A DNA stretch of 34,516 nt. Source: a bacterium BMS3Abin08 (GTDB taxonomy: Bacteria; Nitrospirota; Thermodesulfovibrionia; Thermodesulfovibrionales; JdFR-85). Location of the stretch: contig BDTA01000089.1 of NCBI GenBank assembly GCA_002897935.1, positions 5,001-39,516 on the forward strand. Reading direction: 5' to 3'. The position numbers were made by a program, and so were the translations under genes. Positions 13,776-22,319 of the stretch are shown here, in pieces (position 1 is the stretch's first letter; each line of letters opens with the position of its first letter). The notes beneath the pieces were generated by a model. The model was given only the letters and a program-made list of their open reading frames with translations, had not been told where the DNA came from and made no database searches.

Positions 13776-14624
13776 TTAATAGTACATCATGTAGTTAAGT
13801 TTGATAAAGGTGAACAGCTCCCTGAATCTGTCAGGCGTTGAGCCCGTCAGGAATTCCAGCACCGAGGTTTTCTCCTTTTTAGTTACCACACGGGGTTCTC
13901 CCTTGATTCCCCCAAGCCTTGCCGCCTCCATGATGGCATCCTGCAGGTTACCGAGTTCATCTACGAGTCCCTTTTCCTTGGCCTGCCTTCCCGTGAAGAC
14001 CCTTCCATCGGCAATTTTCTTGATCACGTCATAGGGGATATTCCTTCCCTTAGAAACGGCCCGTATGAACTGTTTGTGGACATCGTCGAGGACATTCTGC
14101 AGGATCTGTCTCTCCTCTTTTCCGATCCCCCTGAATACCGAGGCAAGATCCTTATGCCTGCCGCTTTTTATGACCTCCGTCTTGATACCCAGCTTATCCA
14201 TAAGTCCCTTGACGTTTGGTATCTCCATGATCACCCCTATGGAGCCTGTAACCGTACCGGGGTTGGCAAATATCTTTGTGGCAGGGGCAGCGATGTAATA
14301 ACCGCCCGATGCGGCAACGGACCCCATTGAGACAACTACGGGCTTTTCCTTCCGGAGCTTTTCAACCTCCTCATAGATCTCCTGTGAAGGCGCTACTGCT
14401 CCTCCCGGGCTGTCCACCCTCAGGATAACGGACTTCACAGAGGAGTCTTTCCTGTATTTCGTCAGCTCATTAATAACATCAGAGGATGAGACTATCGGCC
14501 CCACAACCTTTACAAGCGCCACCTTCTCGCCTATGGGCATATTCCGGCTGATGAGTGCAAAGACTACGCTGAAGAGGATGGTGGCGAAAAGGAGACCGGA
14601 GATAATAAAACAAAGTTTTTTCAT
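13776..14624 (-). CDS. sppA: Signal peptide peptidase SppA (short form)
   Basis: This 282-residue membrane-bound serine protease degrades cleaved signal peptides. It has an N-terminal anchor (about 5-26), nucleophile Ser106 in GSVAASGGYY, and general base Lys158 in SGRHKD, 52 residues later as in Bacillus SppA. DSPGGAVAPSQEIY and GSIGVIME are family motifs. It is half the length of E. coli SppA and equals the single-domain 36-kDa type. The gene lies between rpsA and the HU/IHF gene, 10 bases from the latter. Confidence 0.94.
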   Translation of the reverse strand: MKKLCFIISGLLFATILFSVVFALISRNMPIGEKVALVKVVGPIVSSSDVINELTKYRKDSSVKSVILRVDSPGGAVAPSQEIYEEVEKLRKEKPVVVSMGSVAASGGYYIAAPATKIFANPGTVTGSIGVIMEIPNVKGLMDKLGIKTEVIKSGRHKDLASVFRGIGKEERQILQNVLDDVHKQFIRAVSKGRNIPYDVIKKIADGRVFTGRQAKEKGLVDELGNLQDAIMEAARLGGIKGEPRVVTKKEKTSVLEFLTGSTPDRFRELFTFIKLNYMMYY

Positions 14625-14669
14625 TGCAGTGAAGGTCCTCTATCCCGGGAGATTCCCCATGAATAATAT

Positions 14670-16259
14670 TTAAACCTCAACCTCCTGCTCATGGTTGGTA
14701 TTCTTCAGACTCAGACCGATCTTTCGTCCCTCGAAGTCGAGCTTGATTATCCTTGCAATCAGCTCGTCACCTTCCTTCAACTGCTCTTCCGTCCCTTTGT
14801 CGGAGGTGTCCATCTCGGACGAGTAGATAAGGCCTTCAACAAACCCTTCTATTTCAACAAAGATGCCATATTCAGTATGCCTGAGGATGCAGCATTTTAC
14901 ATCATCCCCGAGATGGAACCGGGAAGGGATCTCCTCTTCCCATGGATCGGATGCGAGCTGCTTGAATCCAAGTGCCATCCTCTCCTTGTCGGGCTCCAGA
15001 CTTAAGACAACCGTCTCAATCTTCTGGCCCTTTCGCAGGAGCTCCGAGGGGTGCTTTATATGCCGGGTCCATGACATATCGGATATGTGGAGGAGGGCAT
15101 CCACACCTTCCGGTATCTCTATAAAGGCGCCAAACTCCGTAAGGCTTCTCACCTTGCCGATCACATGCTGTCCGGGTTCGTATTTACGGGCGACCACATC
15201 CCACGGCTTGGGTTTAAGCTGCTTGATGCCAAGGGAGATCCTCTTCTGTTCCGGGATTACATTCAGCACCTTTGCATCTACATAATCTCCGATCTCTATA
15301 TAGTGTGAAGGGTGCTTGGGTCTCGATGACCAGTCAATCTCGGATACATGTACCAGCCCCTCGACACCTTCCTCAATCTCTATGAATGCCCCGTAATCGG
15401 TCAGGCTTACCACCTTCCCGTTTACCACCTTGCCCTCGGGGTATTTCTCGTCAATGTTTGTCCATGGGTCCGGTCTCTTCTGCTTATAGCCCAGGGTTAC
15501 CTTGTCCGTCTCGGGATCGAAACTGATGACAACAACCTCGACCTCCTGGTCGGGTTTAAACACATCAGAGGGGTGTCGTACCCGTCCCCATGAGATGTCG
15601 GAGATATGCAGGAGTCCGTCAATACCGCCAAGGTCGATAAAGACACCATAATCGGTGATGTTCTTGACGACCCCTTTTATCAGTGCGCCGGCCTTTAAAT
15701 CCGTAAGGGTTTTCTCTTTCAGTCTCTTCCTTTCTTCTTCAAGGACCTCGCGCCTGGATACAACGATATTGGTCATTTTGGGATTTAGTTTCAGCACCTT
15801 TACAAGTACCTTCTCGCCCAGGTGCGAGTCGGGATTCTTCAGTGGCTTTATGTCTGCATGGGAACCGGGCATAAAGCCCTTTATCCCCTTGATGCTGACC
15901 CTGTAGCCTCCCTTTATACGTTCCTGGACCACTGCCTCAAGGGGGACACCCGTCTTTTCAGCATCCTGGAGTTCCCGATAGACCCGGATCGTTCTTGCCC
16001 GCTCAATCGATACCTTAATCATGCCTTCCGAGTCGAGCCTTGACACATAAACCTCAACTTCACTTCCTACATGAATGTCTTCTCTCTCTTCCTTTGGGAA
16101 TTCATAGAGGGGGATAAATCCCTCAGACTTGAACCCTATATCGATAACAGCGGTGTCGTCTTTGATGGCTATAATTTTTCCTTTCAGAACCGTGCCTTCT
16201 TCAATCGCGGGAATTGTATCTGAATAAAGATCGGCTAATTCCTTTTCGTGTGTGTCCAT
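14670..16259 (-). CDS. rpsA: 30S ribosomal protein S1 (six S1 domains)
   Basis: This protein of about 529 residues has six S1 RNA-binding repeats: GTVLKGKIIAIKDDTAV; AVVQERIKGGYRVSIKG; GVVKNITDYGVFIDLGG; GKVVSLTDYGAFIEIEEG; GKVRSLTEFGAFIEIPEG; and the most diverged, CCILRHTEYGIFVEIEG. It binds mRNA on the 30S subunit. The start is either TTG at 16265 or ATG at 16259; GGAGGT is five bases before the TTG and eleven before the ATG, so this is ambiguous. cmk-ispH-rpsA-sppA is a common gene order in several phyla. Confidence 0.96.
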   Translation of the reverse strand: MDTHEKELADLYSDTIPAIEEGTVLKGKIIAIKDDTAVIDIGFKSEGFIPLYEFPKEEREDIHVGSEVEVYVSRLDSEGMIKVSIERARTIRVYRELQDAEKTGVPLEAVVQERIKGGYRVSIKGIKGFMPGSHADIKPLKNPDSHLGEKVLVKVLKLNPKMTNIVVSRREVLEEERKRLKEKTLTDLKAGALIKGVVKNITDYGVFIDLGGIDGLLHISDISWGRVRHPSDVFKPDQEVEVVVISFDPETDKVTLGYKQKRPDPWTNIDEKYPEGKVVNGKVVSLTDYGAFIEIEEGVEGLVHVSEIDWSSRPKHPSHYIEIGDYVDAKVLNVIPEQKRISLGIKQLKPKPWDVVARKYEPGQHVIGKVRSLTEFGAFIEIPEGVDALLHISDMSWTRHIKHPSELLRKGQKIETVVLSLEPDKERMALGFKQLASDPWEEEIPSRFHLGDDVKCCILRHTEYGIFVEIEGFVEGLIYSSEMDTSDKGTEEQLKEGDELIARIIKLDFEGRKIGLSLKNTNHEQEVEV

Positions 16260-16331
16260 GAGCAAAATGACCTCCTCCCTTTATTTATGCTTCTATATAA
16301 TAACAGATTCTTTAAAAGAATAAAGAATACA

Positions 16332-17174
16332 TTATTCATGGAAATCCTCGATCCTTTCCAGCACTTCTTTAATAATCCATTCGGGAGTGGATGCACCTGC
16401 GGTAATACCGACCTTGTTTATCCCTTTAAACCATGACGGACTCAGTTCCCCGGTAGTTTCAATGTGATGCGTCTCAACACCGATTCTCCTGCATAGAGTG
16501 GTCAGTTGTCTGGTGTTGGCGCTGTTTTTTCCTCCCACAACAACCATGATGTCAACCTTACCGGCAAGTTCTTCCGTCTCCCTGAGGCGCAAAGCAGTAG
16601 AACTGCATATGGTATTATAAACCTTTATCTCCCTGGAAGTCTCAACTATACTGTTTAAGAGTCTTTTCAGGGCATCAATGGGCTGTGTTGTCTGAACAAC
16701 CACACCGACCCTGTCCTTGAGCCCCGGCAGCTCATCATCACTCCCCACTACCAGTGCGCCCGCTCCGGCATAACTGAGTATTCCCTTTACCTCAGGGTGG
16801 TTGCCGTCGCCCAAGATTAATACCTGGTAGCCCTCCTCCTTCAGGAGTTTAGCATATTGCTGGGCCTTTTTTACAAATGGGCATGTGGCGTCTATCAGGT
16901 CGAATTTCCTCTCTTTCAGAGAGTCGAAGAGCCCGGAAGGGACACCATGTGTGCGGATAATGATTGTATCGAAATCGCCGACGTCTTCAGCATCTTCACT
17001 CAGCGGAAGAACACCTGACTCTTTAAGCATGTTGACTACCTGCGGGTTATGGATGATGGGGCCAAGGGTTCCCACCTTTCTGCCTGGGGCAGCGGTAGCG
17101 GTCTCAAAGGCGATTTCAACGGCACGCTTGACGCCGAAACAGAACCCGGCCATCTTGGCGATGTGTATTTCCAT
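16332..17174 (-). CDS. ispH: 4-hydroxy-3-methylbut-2-enyl diphosphate reductase
   Basis: This 280-residue iron-sulfur enzyme performs the last step of the MEP isoprenoid pathway, giving IPP and DMAPP for quinones and undecaprenol. Cluster cysteines are Cys12 (GFCFGVKRAV), Cys98 (DATCPFVKKA) and Cys190 (VYNTICSST). TTQ, GGKNSANTRQL and GITAGASTPEWI complete the active site. It lies 27 bases after cmk and 66 before rpsA; it has a weak Shine-Dalgarno sequence and is probably co-transcribed. Confidence 0.97.
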   Translation of the reverse strand: MEIHIAKMAGFCFGVKRAVEIAFETATAAPGRKVGTLGPIIHNPQVVNMLKESGVLPLSEDAEDVGDFDTIIIRTHGVPSGLFDSLKERKFDLIDATCPFVKKAQQYAKLLKEEGYQVLILGDGNHPEVKGILSYAGAGALVVGSDDELPGLKDRVGVVVQTTQPIDALKRLLNSIVETSREIKVYNTICSSTALRLRETEELAGKVDIMVVVGGKNSANTRQLTTLCRRIGVETHHIETTGELSPSWFKGINKVGITAGASTPEWIIKEVLERIEDFHE

Positions 17175-17201
17175 GGTATGGTAAAAGCCGATAATGGGGT
17201 A

Positions 17202-17846
17202 TTATAAAACTTCCATTATCTTTTTTACAGTATCCTCGATATCCATGGAGGTGGTATCGATATAGAGGGCATCGGAGGCCCTTTTCAGGGGGGCGATTTC
17301 TCGGCTTGAATCACGGATGTCCCTTTCCCTGATATCCTTGACAGCATCTTCCATGGTGATGTCCTTACCCGCGGTCTTGAGCTGAAGATATCTCCTCCTT
17401 GCCCGTTCCTCTCCGGAGGCATCGAGGAATAACTTCCTCCATGCCGTGGGGAACACCACTGTCCCCATATCCCTTCCTTCAACCACGGTGTCATGCCTCC
17501 GGGGATATCCCCTCTGGATATCAAGGAGGAATTCCCTGACAGGTCTTCTGGCTGAAAAGACAGAGGAGTAATGGCCGATCTCCGGCGTCCTTATTTCGTC
17601 GGAGACATCCTCACCGTTTATCAGGGTCCTGCCATCCGGGAAGTCTATGAAGAGATCATGAAGCGCCTCCCTGATCTGTTCATCCGTTATCCCGTCATCC
17701 AGTCCCTTTCTCCTGAGAAAAAGTGCAACGGCCCTGTAAAGGGCCCCGGTGTCAAGGTACTGAAACCCGAGCCTCTCAGCGAGTATCCTTGCAACCGTGC
17801 TCTTGCCGGCACCGGACGGACCGTCTATGGCGATTACTCTTTTCAT
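17202..17846 (-). CDS. cmk: (d)CMP kinase
   Basis: This 214-residue enzyme phosphorylates CMP and dCMP. P-loop IDGPSGAGKST starts at residue 7, followed by FQYLDTGALYRAVAL and VVEGRDMGTVVFP. RRYLQLKTAGKDITMEDAVKDI and IDTTSMDIEDTV complete the fold. Its ATG overlaps the TAA of the comM-like gene by one base (TAATG), so translation is coupled. Confidence 0.96.
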   Translation of the reverse strand: MKRVIAIDGPSGAGKSTVARILAERLGFQYLDTGALYRAVALFLRRKGLDDGITDEQIREALHDLFIDFPDGRTLINGEDVSDEIRTPEIGHYSSVFSARRPVREFLLDIQRGYPRRHDTVVEGRDMGTVVFPTAWRKLFLDASGEERARRRYLQLKTAGKDITMEDAVKDIRERDIRDSSREIAPLKRASDALYIDTTSMDIEDTVKKIMEVL

Positions 17847-19381
17847 TAAAACGTCCCCCTGTCCAGGGTACGGTACTGAATTGCCTCAGAGACATGGTAG
17901 GGCTGTATATGTTCAGACGCCTCAAGATCGGCAATGCTCCTTGAGACCTTGAGGATACGGGTGTACGCCCTTGCAGAGAGGGAGAGTTTATGCATAGCGG
18001 TTTCAAGGATACTCTTTGCCTCCTTTGTGAGTATACAATGCTTCTTGATATGCCTGGTCCTCATCTGTCCGTTACAGTAGATCTTATCCTTGCTGAACCG
18101 CTTAAGCTGGAGTTCCCTGGCCCTGATTACACGATCCCTGATAACCTCTGAACTCTCGCCTGTTGTGCTTGAAGACAGTTCCTTGTACTCAACGGCGGGT
18201 ACCTCAATATGGATATCTATACGGTCGAGCAAGGGCCCGGACACCCGGGTTCTGTACCTGTGTACCTGCGAAGGTGTGCATGTGCACTGATGCTTCTCGT
18301 CCCTGATGTAGCCGCAGGGACAGGGGTTCATTGCAGCGACAAGCATGAACCTCGCCGGATAATTCACCGAGGCTATTGCCCGCGAAACGGTTACCTCACC
18401 GTTTTCAAGGGGCTGTCTCAGGACCTCAAGGACGTTCCTCTTAAACTCCGGAAGTTCATCGAGAAATAAAACCCCATTGTGTGACAGTGATACCTCGCCG
18501 GGCTTCGGGAATTGTCCCCCTCCGATGAGGGCTACATCTGAGATGGTATGGTGTGGTGCCCTGAAAGGCCTTACGGCAAGGAGTGACTGGCCTGAGTTAA
18601 GGGTCCCCGCCACACTGTGTATCCTTGTTGTTTCAAGTGCCTCATCGAATGTCATGTTTGGTAGAATGGCGGACAGCCTCCTGGCAAGCATTGTCTTGCC
18701 GGAACCGGGCGGGCCGATCATGAGTATGTTGTGTCCTCCGGAGGCTGCAACCTCGAGTGCCCGTTTTGCATGTTCCTGCCCCTTTACCTCCGAGAAATCT
18801 TCATCATAGCAGGATGCGAGATTAAGGATGTCTTGAAGGTTTACCTCATGCGGAGAGGTGCTCCGGGAGTCGTTCAGAAACTCGATTACCTTAATGAGAG
18901 ACTCCATTCCATAAACGGACAGTCCCTCAACTACTGCTGCTTCGGGGGCATTTTTTTCCGGAAGGATGATTCCCTTCAGGCCCATCTCCCTTGCCTTGAT
19001 TGCCATTGAGAGCGCCCCTTTTACAGGCTTGAGTCTTCCGTCGAGTGAGAGTTCGCCGGTTATCATAAAGTCAGCGGAGGCTTCAGGCTTGAGGACCTCT
19101 TCAGATCCAAGTATACCAACCGCTATCGGAAGGTCAAAAGCGGAGCCCTCCTTCTTGAGATCGGCAGGTGCGAGGTTTACGGTTACCTGTTTGAGGGGAA
19201 AGATAAAACCCGAGTTCTTCAGGGCTGCCCGGACACGGTCCCTGCTTTCCTTGACCGCTGTATCGGGGAGACCGACCAGGGAGAAGTGGGGAAGTCCCTT
19301 GGAGGTAATGTCGACCTCCACCTCTGCAGGGAGGGCCTCTATTCCTATGAGGGTTGCGCTAATAGTCTTTGAAAGCACCAT
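17846..19381 (-). CDS. comM: ComM/YifB-family AAA+ ATPase (Mg-chelatase-like)
   Basis: This 511-residue protein has an N-terminal Lon-like fold (PHFSLVGLPDTAVKESRDR), then a AAA+ core with Walker A GPPGSGKT near residue 217 and Walker B VLFLDELPEF. AMNPCPCGY and the CxC-containing zinc region follow, and there is a C-terminal helical domain (LSLSARAYTRILKVSRSIADL). In transforming bacteria ComM is a helicase aiding branch migration of incoming DNA. A perfect -10 box ends three bases before the ATG (19381) and six before the next in-frame GTG (19376-19378), so a leaderless GTG start is possible. Confidence 0.94.
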   Translation of the reverse strand: MVLSKTISATLIGIEALPAEVEVDITSKGLPHFSLVGLPDTAVKESRDRVRAALKNSGFIFPLKQVTVNLAPADLKKEGSAFDLPIAVGILGSEEVLKPEASADFMITGELSLDGRLKPVKGALSMAIKAREMGLKGIILPEKNAPEAAVVEGLSVYGMESLIKVIEFLNDSRSTSPHEVNLQDILNLASCYDEDFSEVKGQEHAKRALEVAASGGHNILMIGPPGSGKTMLARRLSAILPNMTFDEALETTRIHSVAGTLNSGQSLLAVRPFRAPHHTISDVALIGGGQFPKPGEVSLSHNGVLFLDELPEFKRNVLEVLRQPLENGEVTVSRAIASVNYPARFMLVAAMNPCPCGYIRDEKHQCTCTPSQVHRYRTRVSGPLLDRIDIHIEVPAVEYKELSSSTTGESSEVIRDRVIRARELQLKRFSKDKIYCNGQMRTRHIKKHCILTKEAKSILETAMHKLSLSARAYTRILKVSRSIADLEASEHIQPYHVSEAIQYRTLDRGTF

Positions 19382-19384
19382 TAA

Positions 19385-19413
19385 ATTATAGGAACTGGGG
19401 AATAATATTGCAA
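19385..19413 (-). promoter_or_regulatory. Promoter of comM operon, start codon at +1
   Basis: On the minus strand, TTGCAA (19408-19413), a 17-base spacer and a perfect TATAAT (19385-19390). Six bases after the -10 lies GTG, the second in-frame codon of the comM gene, and there is no Shine-Dalgarno sequence. This would drive the whole comM-cmk-ispH-rpsA-sppA-HU-Rieske-cytochrome b run unless internal promoters exist. Confidence 0.65.
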
Positions 19414-19506
19414 GTTTTTCAGGGAATCCGGCGGCGATTCCGCAGCATTTAGGCCGCTGAGCCTGTCTAAAAACTCTGTAAATGTCACCCCTGAAATAAA
19501 TTTAGC

Positions 19507-19625
19507 ATGACAAACAACCGTGTTTTTTCTGTCATTCCGGCTTGTCCGGAATCTGTCTTTAAGAAGGATTCCCGACTCCCGAATGCGTTCGGGATTGCGG
19601 GAATGACTGTGGTTTATACACAGAC
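19507..19625. repeat. Palindromic element A3
   Basis: This copy shares the CCCGAATGCGTTCGGG hairpin and GATTGCGGGAATGACT with A2, and ends in TTTATACACAGAC (19613-19625). I see no matching left terminus, so it may be truncated or diverged. Its right end and the left end of A4 form a near-perfect 36-bp palindrome (19613-19648). The stretch 19382-19506 holds only the comM promoter and unremarkable sequence. Confidence 0.7.
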
Positions 19626-19634
19626 TTTATTTAA

Positions 19635-19775
19635 AGTCTGTGTATAAAATCAGTCCCTCTATCTGTCATTCCGGCAGTCCTTAAGCCGGAATCCAGTCTT
19701 TTCAATAAGTTCTGGATACCCGACTACAGACTTCGGGTATGACAGAAATAAAAAACGGCAGTTTATACACAGACT
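19635..19775. repeat. Palindromic element A4
   Basis: A 141-bp element with perfect 14-bp terminal inverted repeats, AGTCTGTGTATAAA (19635-19648) and TTTATACACAGACT (19762-19775). Its first 120 bases match A1 (1091-1210) at all but a few positions. No ORF is carried. Confidence 0.85.
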
Positions 19776-19813
19776 CTATTTAATGAGGTTTTTGGGAGGT
19801 AGAGTATAATAAT

Positions 19814-19858
19814 CACCTGAACCGTCAATGCACTTCGTGACTAACCCAGGTGTTTTTT
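19814..19858 (+). terminator. Orphan intrinsic terminator upstream of mltD
   Basis: CACCTG (19814-19819) pairs with CAGGTG (19847-19852), directly followed by TTTTTT; inner CAC-ttc-GTG pairing is possible. No plus-strand gene precedes it. A TATAAT at 19805-19810 ends three bases before the stem. It may end transcripts from the repeats, an unannotated short RNA, or be an attenuator for mltD. Confidence 0.6.
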
Positions 19859-19912
19859 CATGTCTTAAATCTGTTGATAAGATTGTGCCGGGGATTAAAG
19901 GCGTTGACAAAA

Positions 19913-19963
19913 GGGCATGGAATCGGGAAAAATTGTAAGGCTTCGGTCCTGTTCCGGATGCCC
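19913..19963 (+). promoter_or_regulatory. Stem-loop in the mltD leader
   Basis: GGGCATGGAA (19913-19922) pairs with TTCCGGATGCCC (19952-19963), leaving a two-base GG bulge; further pairing is possible in the 29-base loop. There is no T-run after it. It lies about 55 bases before mltD and may be part of a structured leader. It does not match a riboswitch class I know. Confidence 0.4.
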
Positions 19964-20018
19964 AGGGAGGGGAGTGTTTTTATAGATCTATCTGTTTATT
20001 GCGAGTCAGGAGGATTTA

Positions 20019-21458
20019 ATGCCGATAAGGAATAAAGTTACACTTCTCGATATAGTGGACAACCCTTTAATCCGCATACCCGTCTTTTTAGTATTCATAC
20101 TGATTGGTCCCCTTTTTCTTCCCGGGAAGGTTGCTGCAGATACCCCGGAGGGACTGGAGGGTTTTTCTCCCTTTCCGCCGGCCCAATCTGCCGGGGAGTT
20201 CTTTTTCCGTGAAGAGGATCAGGGGATGGTATGCCTGAACAATGAAATCTCTCAGGATGAAGATACGGTTATCTCCAGTATGGAGCAGCAGCGCAGTGAA
20301 TATGTGATTCTTGCGTCCTATTCACAGAACGTCCTTGCCCGTTCATCCATTGAGAGACAGATAGCCCTGTATACCACCAGGAGACGGAAAACATTTGCAA
20401 AGTGGCTTGAGCGCTCAGGAAGGTATCTGCCCCTGATCAGGGATATCTTAAAGGAGGAGGGTCTTCCCGAGGATCTGACCTTCTTGCCCCTGATCGAGAG
20501 TGGATATAATACAGCCGCCCGGTCGCACGCCCGTGCCGTGGGGCCCTGGCAGTTTATCTCGGCAACAGCCAAAAGGTATGGTTTGAAAATCAATTATTGG
20601 GTAGATGAGAGGCGGGATCCGGTAAAGTCAACAAGGGCTGCCGCCCGCTACCTGAGTTCCCTCTACGATCAATTCGATTCCTGGCCCCTTGCCCTTGCCG
20701 CCTATAACGCAGGTGAGGGCCGTGTGAGGAGGGCTATCAGAAGGAGCAGAACAGATGACTACTGGAAGATTGCCCGGTCGCATTATTACCTGAAGAGGGA
20801 GACAAGGAATTACGTCTCAAAGTTTATTGCTGCAGGGACTATCGCCTCCGATCCCGAGGCGTATGGATTTAATGATATCGACTACCACAGACCGATTTCC
20901 TTTGAAGCGGTAACCATAAATCATCCTGCATCCCTCTCGTTCATTGCCAGATGTGCCGCCACCTCGCTGAAGGTGATCAGGGGATTGAACCCTGAACTCA
21001 AAAGGTGGTGTACACCTCCGAATTTAAGGACCTATACCGTGAGGATACCCAAGGGGATGGGAGAGGTTTTCAGGAGGTGTTTTGAGAATGCCTCTGCAAG
21101 GGACAGGATGCCCAGGATACCTTATGTAATCAGGCAGGGGGACACCATCTCCGAGATTGCTGAACGTTACGGGGTGCCGCAAAAGGAAGTTTATGCCCTG
21201 AATAAGGGAATCAGTCCGAGAAGACTGAGGCCGGGCTCGATGATTTACCTGCCCCCTGTGAATGCCAAGAGGGGGCGTGTGATCAGTAGGCCCAACAGGT
21301 CGAGGTCCGTACCCTATGTAGTTCAGGCCGGGGATACCCTTTATGATATAGCCGGTAAATACCGGGTATCAAGAAGGAAGCTTTATGCCCTCAACAGCGG
21401 GGTGGATCCAAGGCGTCTGAGGCCCGGTGAACTTATCTACCTCCCCTATCGGGATTAG
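20019..21458 (+). CDS. mltD: MltD-like lytic transglycosylase with two LysM domains
   Basis: This 479-residue envelope enzyme cleaves peptidoglycan glycan strands to 1,6-anhydromuropeptides. It has an N-terminal signal/anchor (about 17-40) and an SLT domain with catalytic Glu160 in LTFLPLIESGYN, then AVGPWQFISATAKRYGL and AYNAGEGRVRRAI. Two C-terminal LysM repeats (YVIRQGDTISEIAERYGV and YVVQAGDTLYDIAGKYRV) bind glycan. The start at 20019 is supported by AGGAGG six bases upstream. It ends four bases from the convergent TPR gene. Confidence 0.94.
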   Translation: MPIRNKVTLLDIVDNPLIRIPVFLVFILIGPLFLPGKVAADTPEGLEGFSPFPPAQSAGEFFFREEDQGMVCLNNEISQDEDTVISSMEQQRSEYVILASYSQNVLARSSIERQIALYTTRRRKTFAKWLERSGRYLPLIRDILKEEGLPEDLTFLPLIESGYNTAARSHARAVGPWQFISATAKRYGLKINYWVDERRDPVKSTRAAARYLSSLYDQFDSWPLALAAYNAGEGRVRRAIRRSRTDDYWKIARSHYYLKRETRNYVSKFIAAGTIASDPEAYGFNDIDYHRPISFEAVTINHPASLSFIARCAATSLKVIRGLNPELKRWCTPPNLRTYTVRIPKGMGEVFRRCFENASARDRMPRIPYVIRQGDTISEIAERYGVPQKEVYALNKGISPRRLRPGSMIYLPPVNAKRGRVISRPNRSRSVPYVVQAGDTLYDIAGKYRVSRRKLYALNSGVDPRRLRPGELIYLPYRD

Positions 21459-21462
21459 CCCC

Positions 21463-22212
21463 TTATTTTTTAACGGCCTTCTTATTCTCTTTTTTGTCCG
21501 TCCCCTTTTTACCGGAAGGCCCTTCCTCATTCTTTATTCTGGCCAGGGCAGTGCTGTAATAGGGGGATTCCGGGAAGCTGTCAACAAGGATTTTGAATGC
21601 CCTCAATGCCTCATCCTTCCTGCCGAGGCTCTCGAGGATCCGTCCCTTTTCAAATAGCGCAACATCCTTAAAGAAGGGGCTGTTTTTCAGGTTGAAGAGT
21701 GTGTCGAGGGTCTTGAGGGCCGCCTCTTTATCGCCCTTTTCAAGCTCTATCATGGCAATCTTGTAGTACGCAACAGGGACGATTTCACTATCGGATGAAT
21801 ATTTCTTTACGAGCTTTTTTAAGGTAATGAGGGCTTCGTCTTTTTTGCCGAGTTTGTATTCGGTGTAGGACTTGTATAGAAGCCTTACCGGCGAACTTTT
21901 CATTTTCAGGGCAGCTTGAAAGTCTTTGTATGCCTTATTCAGCCGTTCTTTTTTCTTTGCGTCGTTTGTTGTATAAAGCCCTTGATATAACTTGTATCCC
22001 TCATACTCAAGGGTAGCAGCTTCATTGTTTAAACGCCTGTTGTAATATATGCTGAAGGAGACTGCTATGAGAACGAGTATCAGGATGCCGGCTACAATGT
22101 GGACAAATCGTCGGTTGCCTTCATAGTAGTCCCTGAATCTTTGATAAAAGGAGAGGACCTCTTGCTCTGCGATACCTTTCTTATGGGTTCGTTTTTTGAT
22201 CGGTTTCGGCAT
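21463..22212 (-). CDS. Membrane-anchored TPR protein
   Basis: This 249-residue protein has a basic N-terminus (MPKPIKKRTHKKGIAEQE), one membrane helix (about 37-57) and tetratricopeptide-like repeats. Examples are AYKDFQAALKMKSSPVRL, LGKKDEALITLKKLVKKY, KGDKEAALKTLDTLFN and LGRKDEALRAFKILVDSFP. A Lys-rich tail closes it. The topology resembles YfgM-like or BamD-like periplasmic scaffolds, though no specific partner can be named. It is a single-gene unit; the upstream interval 22213-22319 contains a TATAAT-like box on its strand, but no good -35. Confidence 0.85.
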   Translation of the reverse strand: MPKPIKKRTHKKGIAEQEVLSFYQRFRDYYEGNRRFVHIVAGILILVLIAVSFSIYYNRRLNNEAATLEYEGYKLYQGLYTTNDAKKKERLNKAYKDFQAALKMKSSPVRLLYKSYTEYKLGKKDEALITLKKLVKKYSSDSEIVPVAYYKIAMIELEKGDKEAALKTLDTLFNLKNSPFFKDVALFEKGRILESLGRKDEALRAFKILVDSFPESPYYSTALARIKNEEGPSGKKGTDKKENKKAVKK

Positions 22213-22319
22213 TTTTTTCCTCCATGTAGTCCGGGTCTTTCGTTATATATTGCACTGAGCAGGATTATTATAACCTAAACTGAGCGGTTCAGCGGTTTAG
22301 TTATTAAGCAAAGCAGTTT

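Noticed and set aside
19800-20018. c-di-AMP (ydaO) or c-di-GMP riboswitch upstream of the cell-wall hydrolase mltD
   Set aside because: I could not match the conserved bases of either class. It stays only as an unclassified leader.
19850-20035. 61-codon ORF before mltD
   Set aside because: No ribosome binding site; it runs through the terminator T-run, the stem-loop and into the mltD start in another frame.
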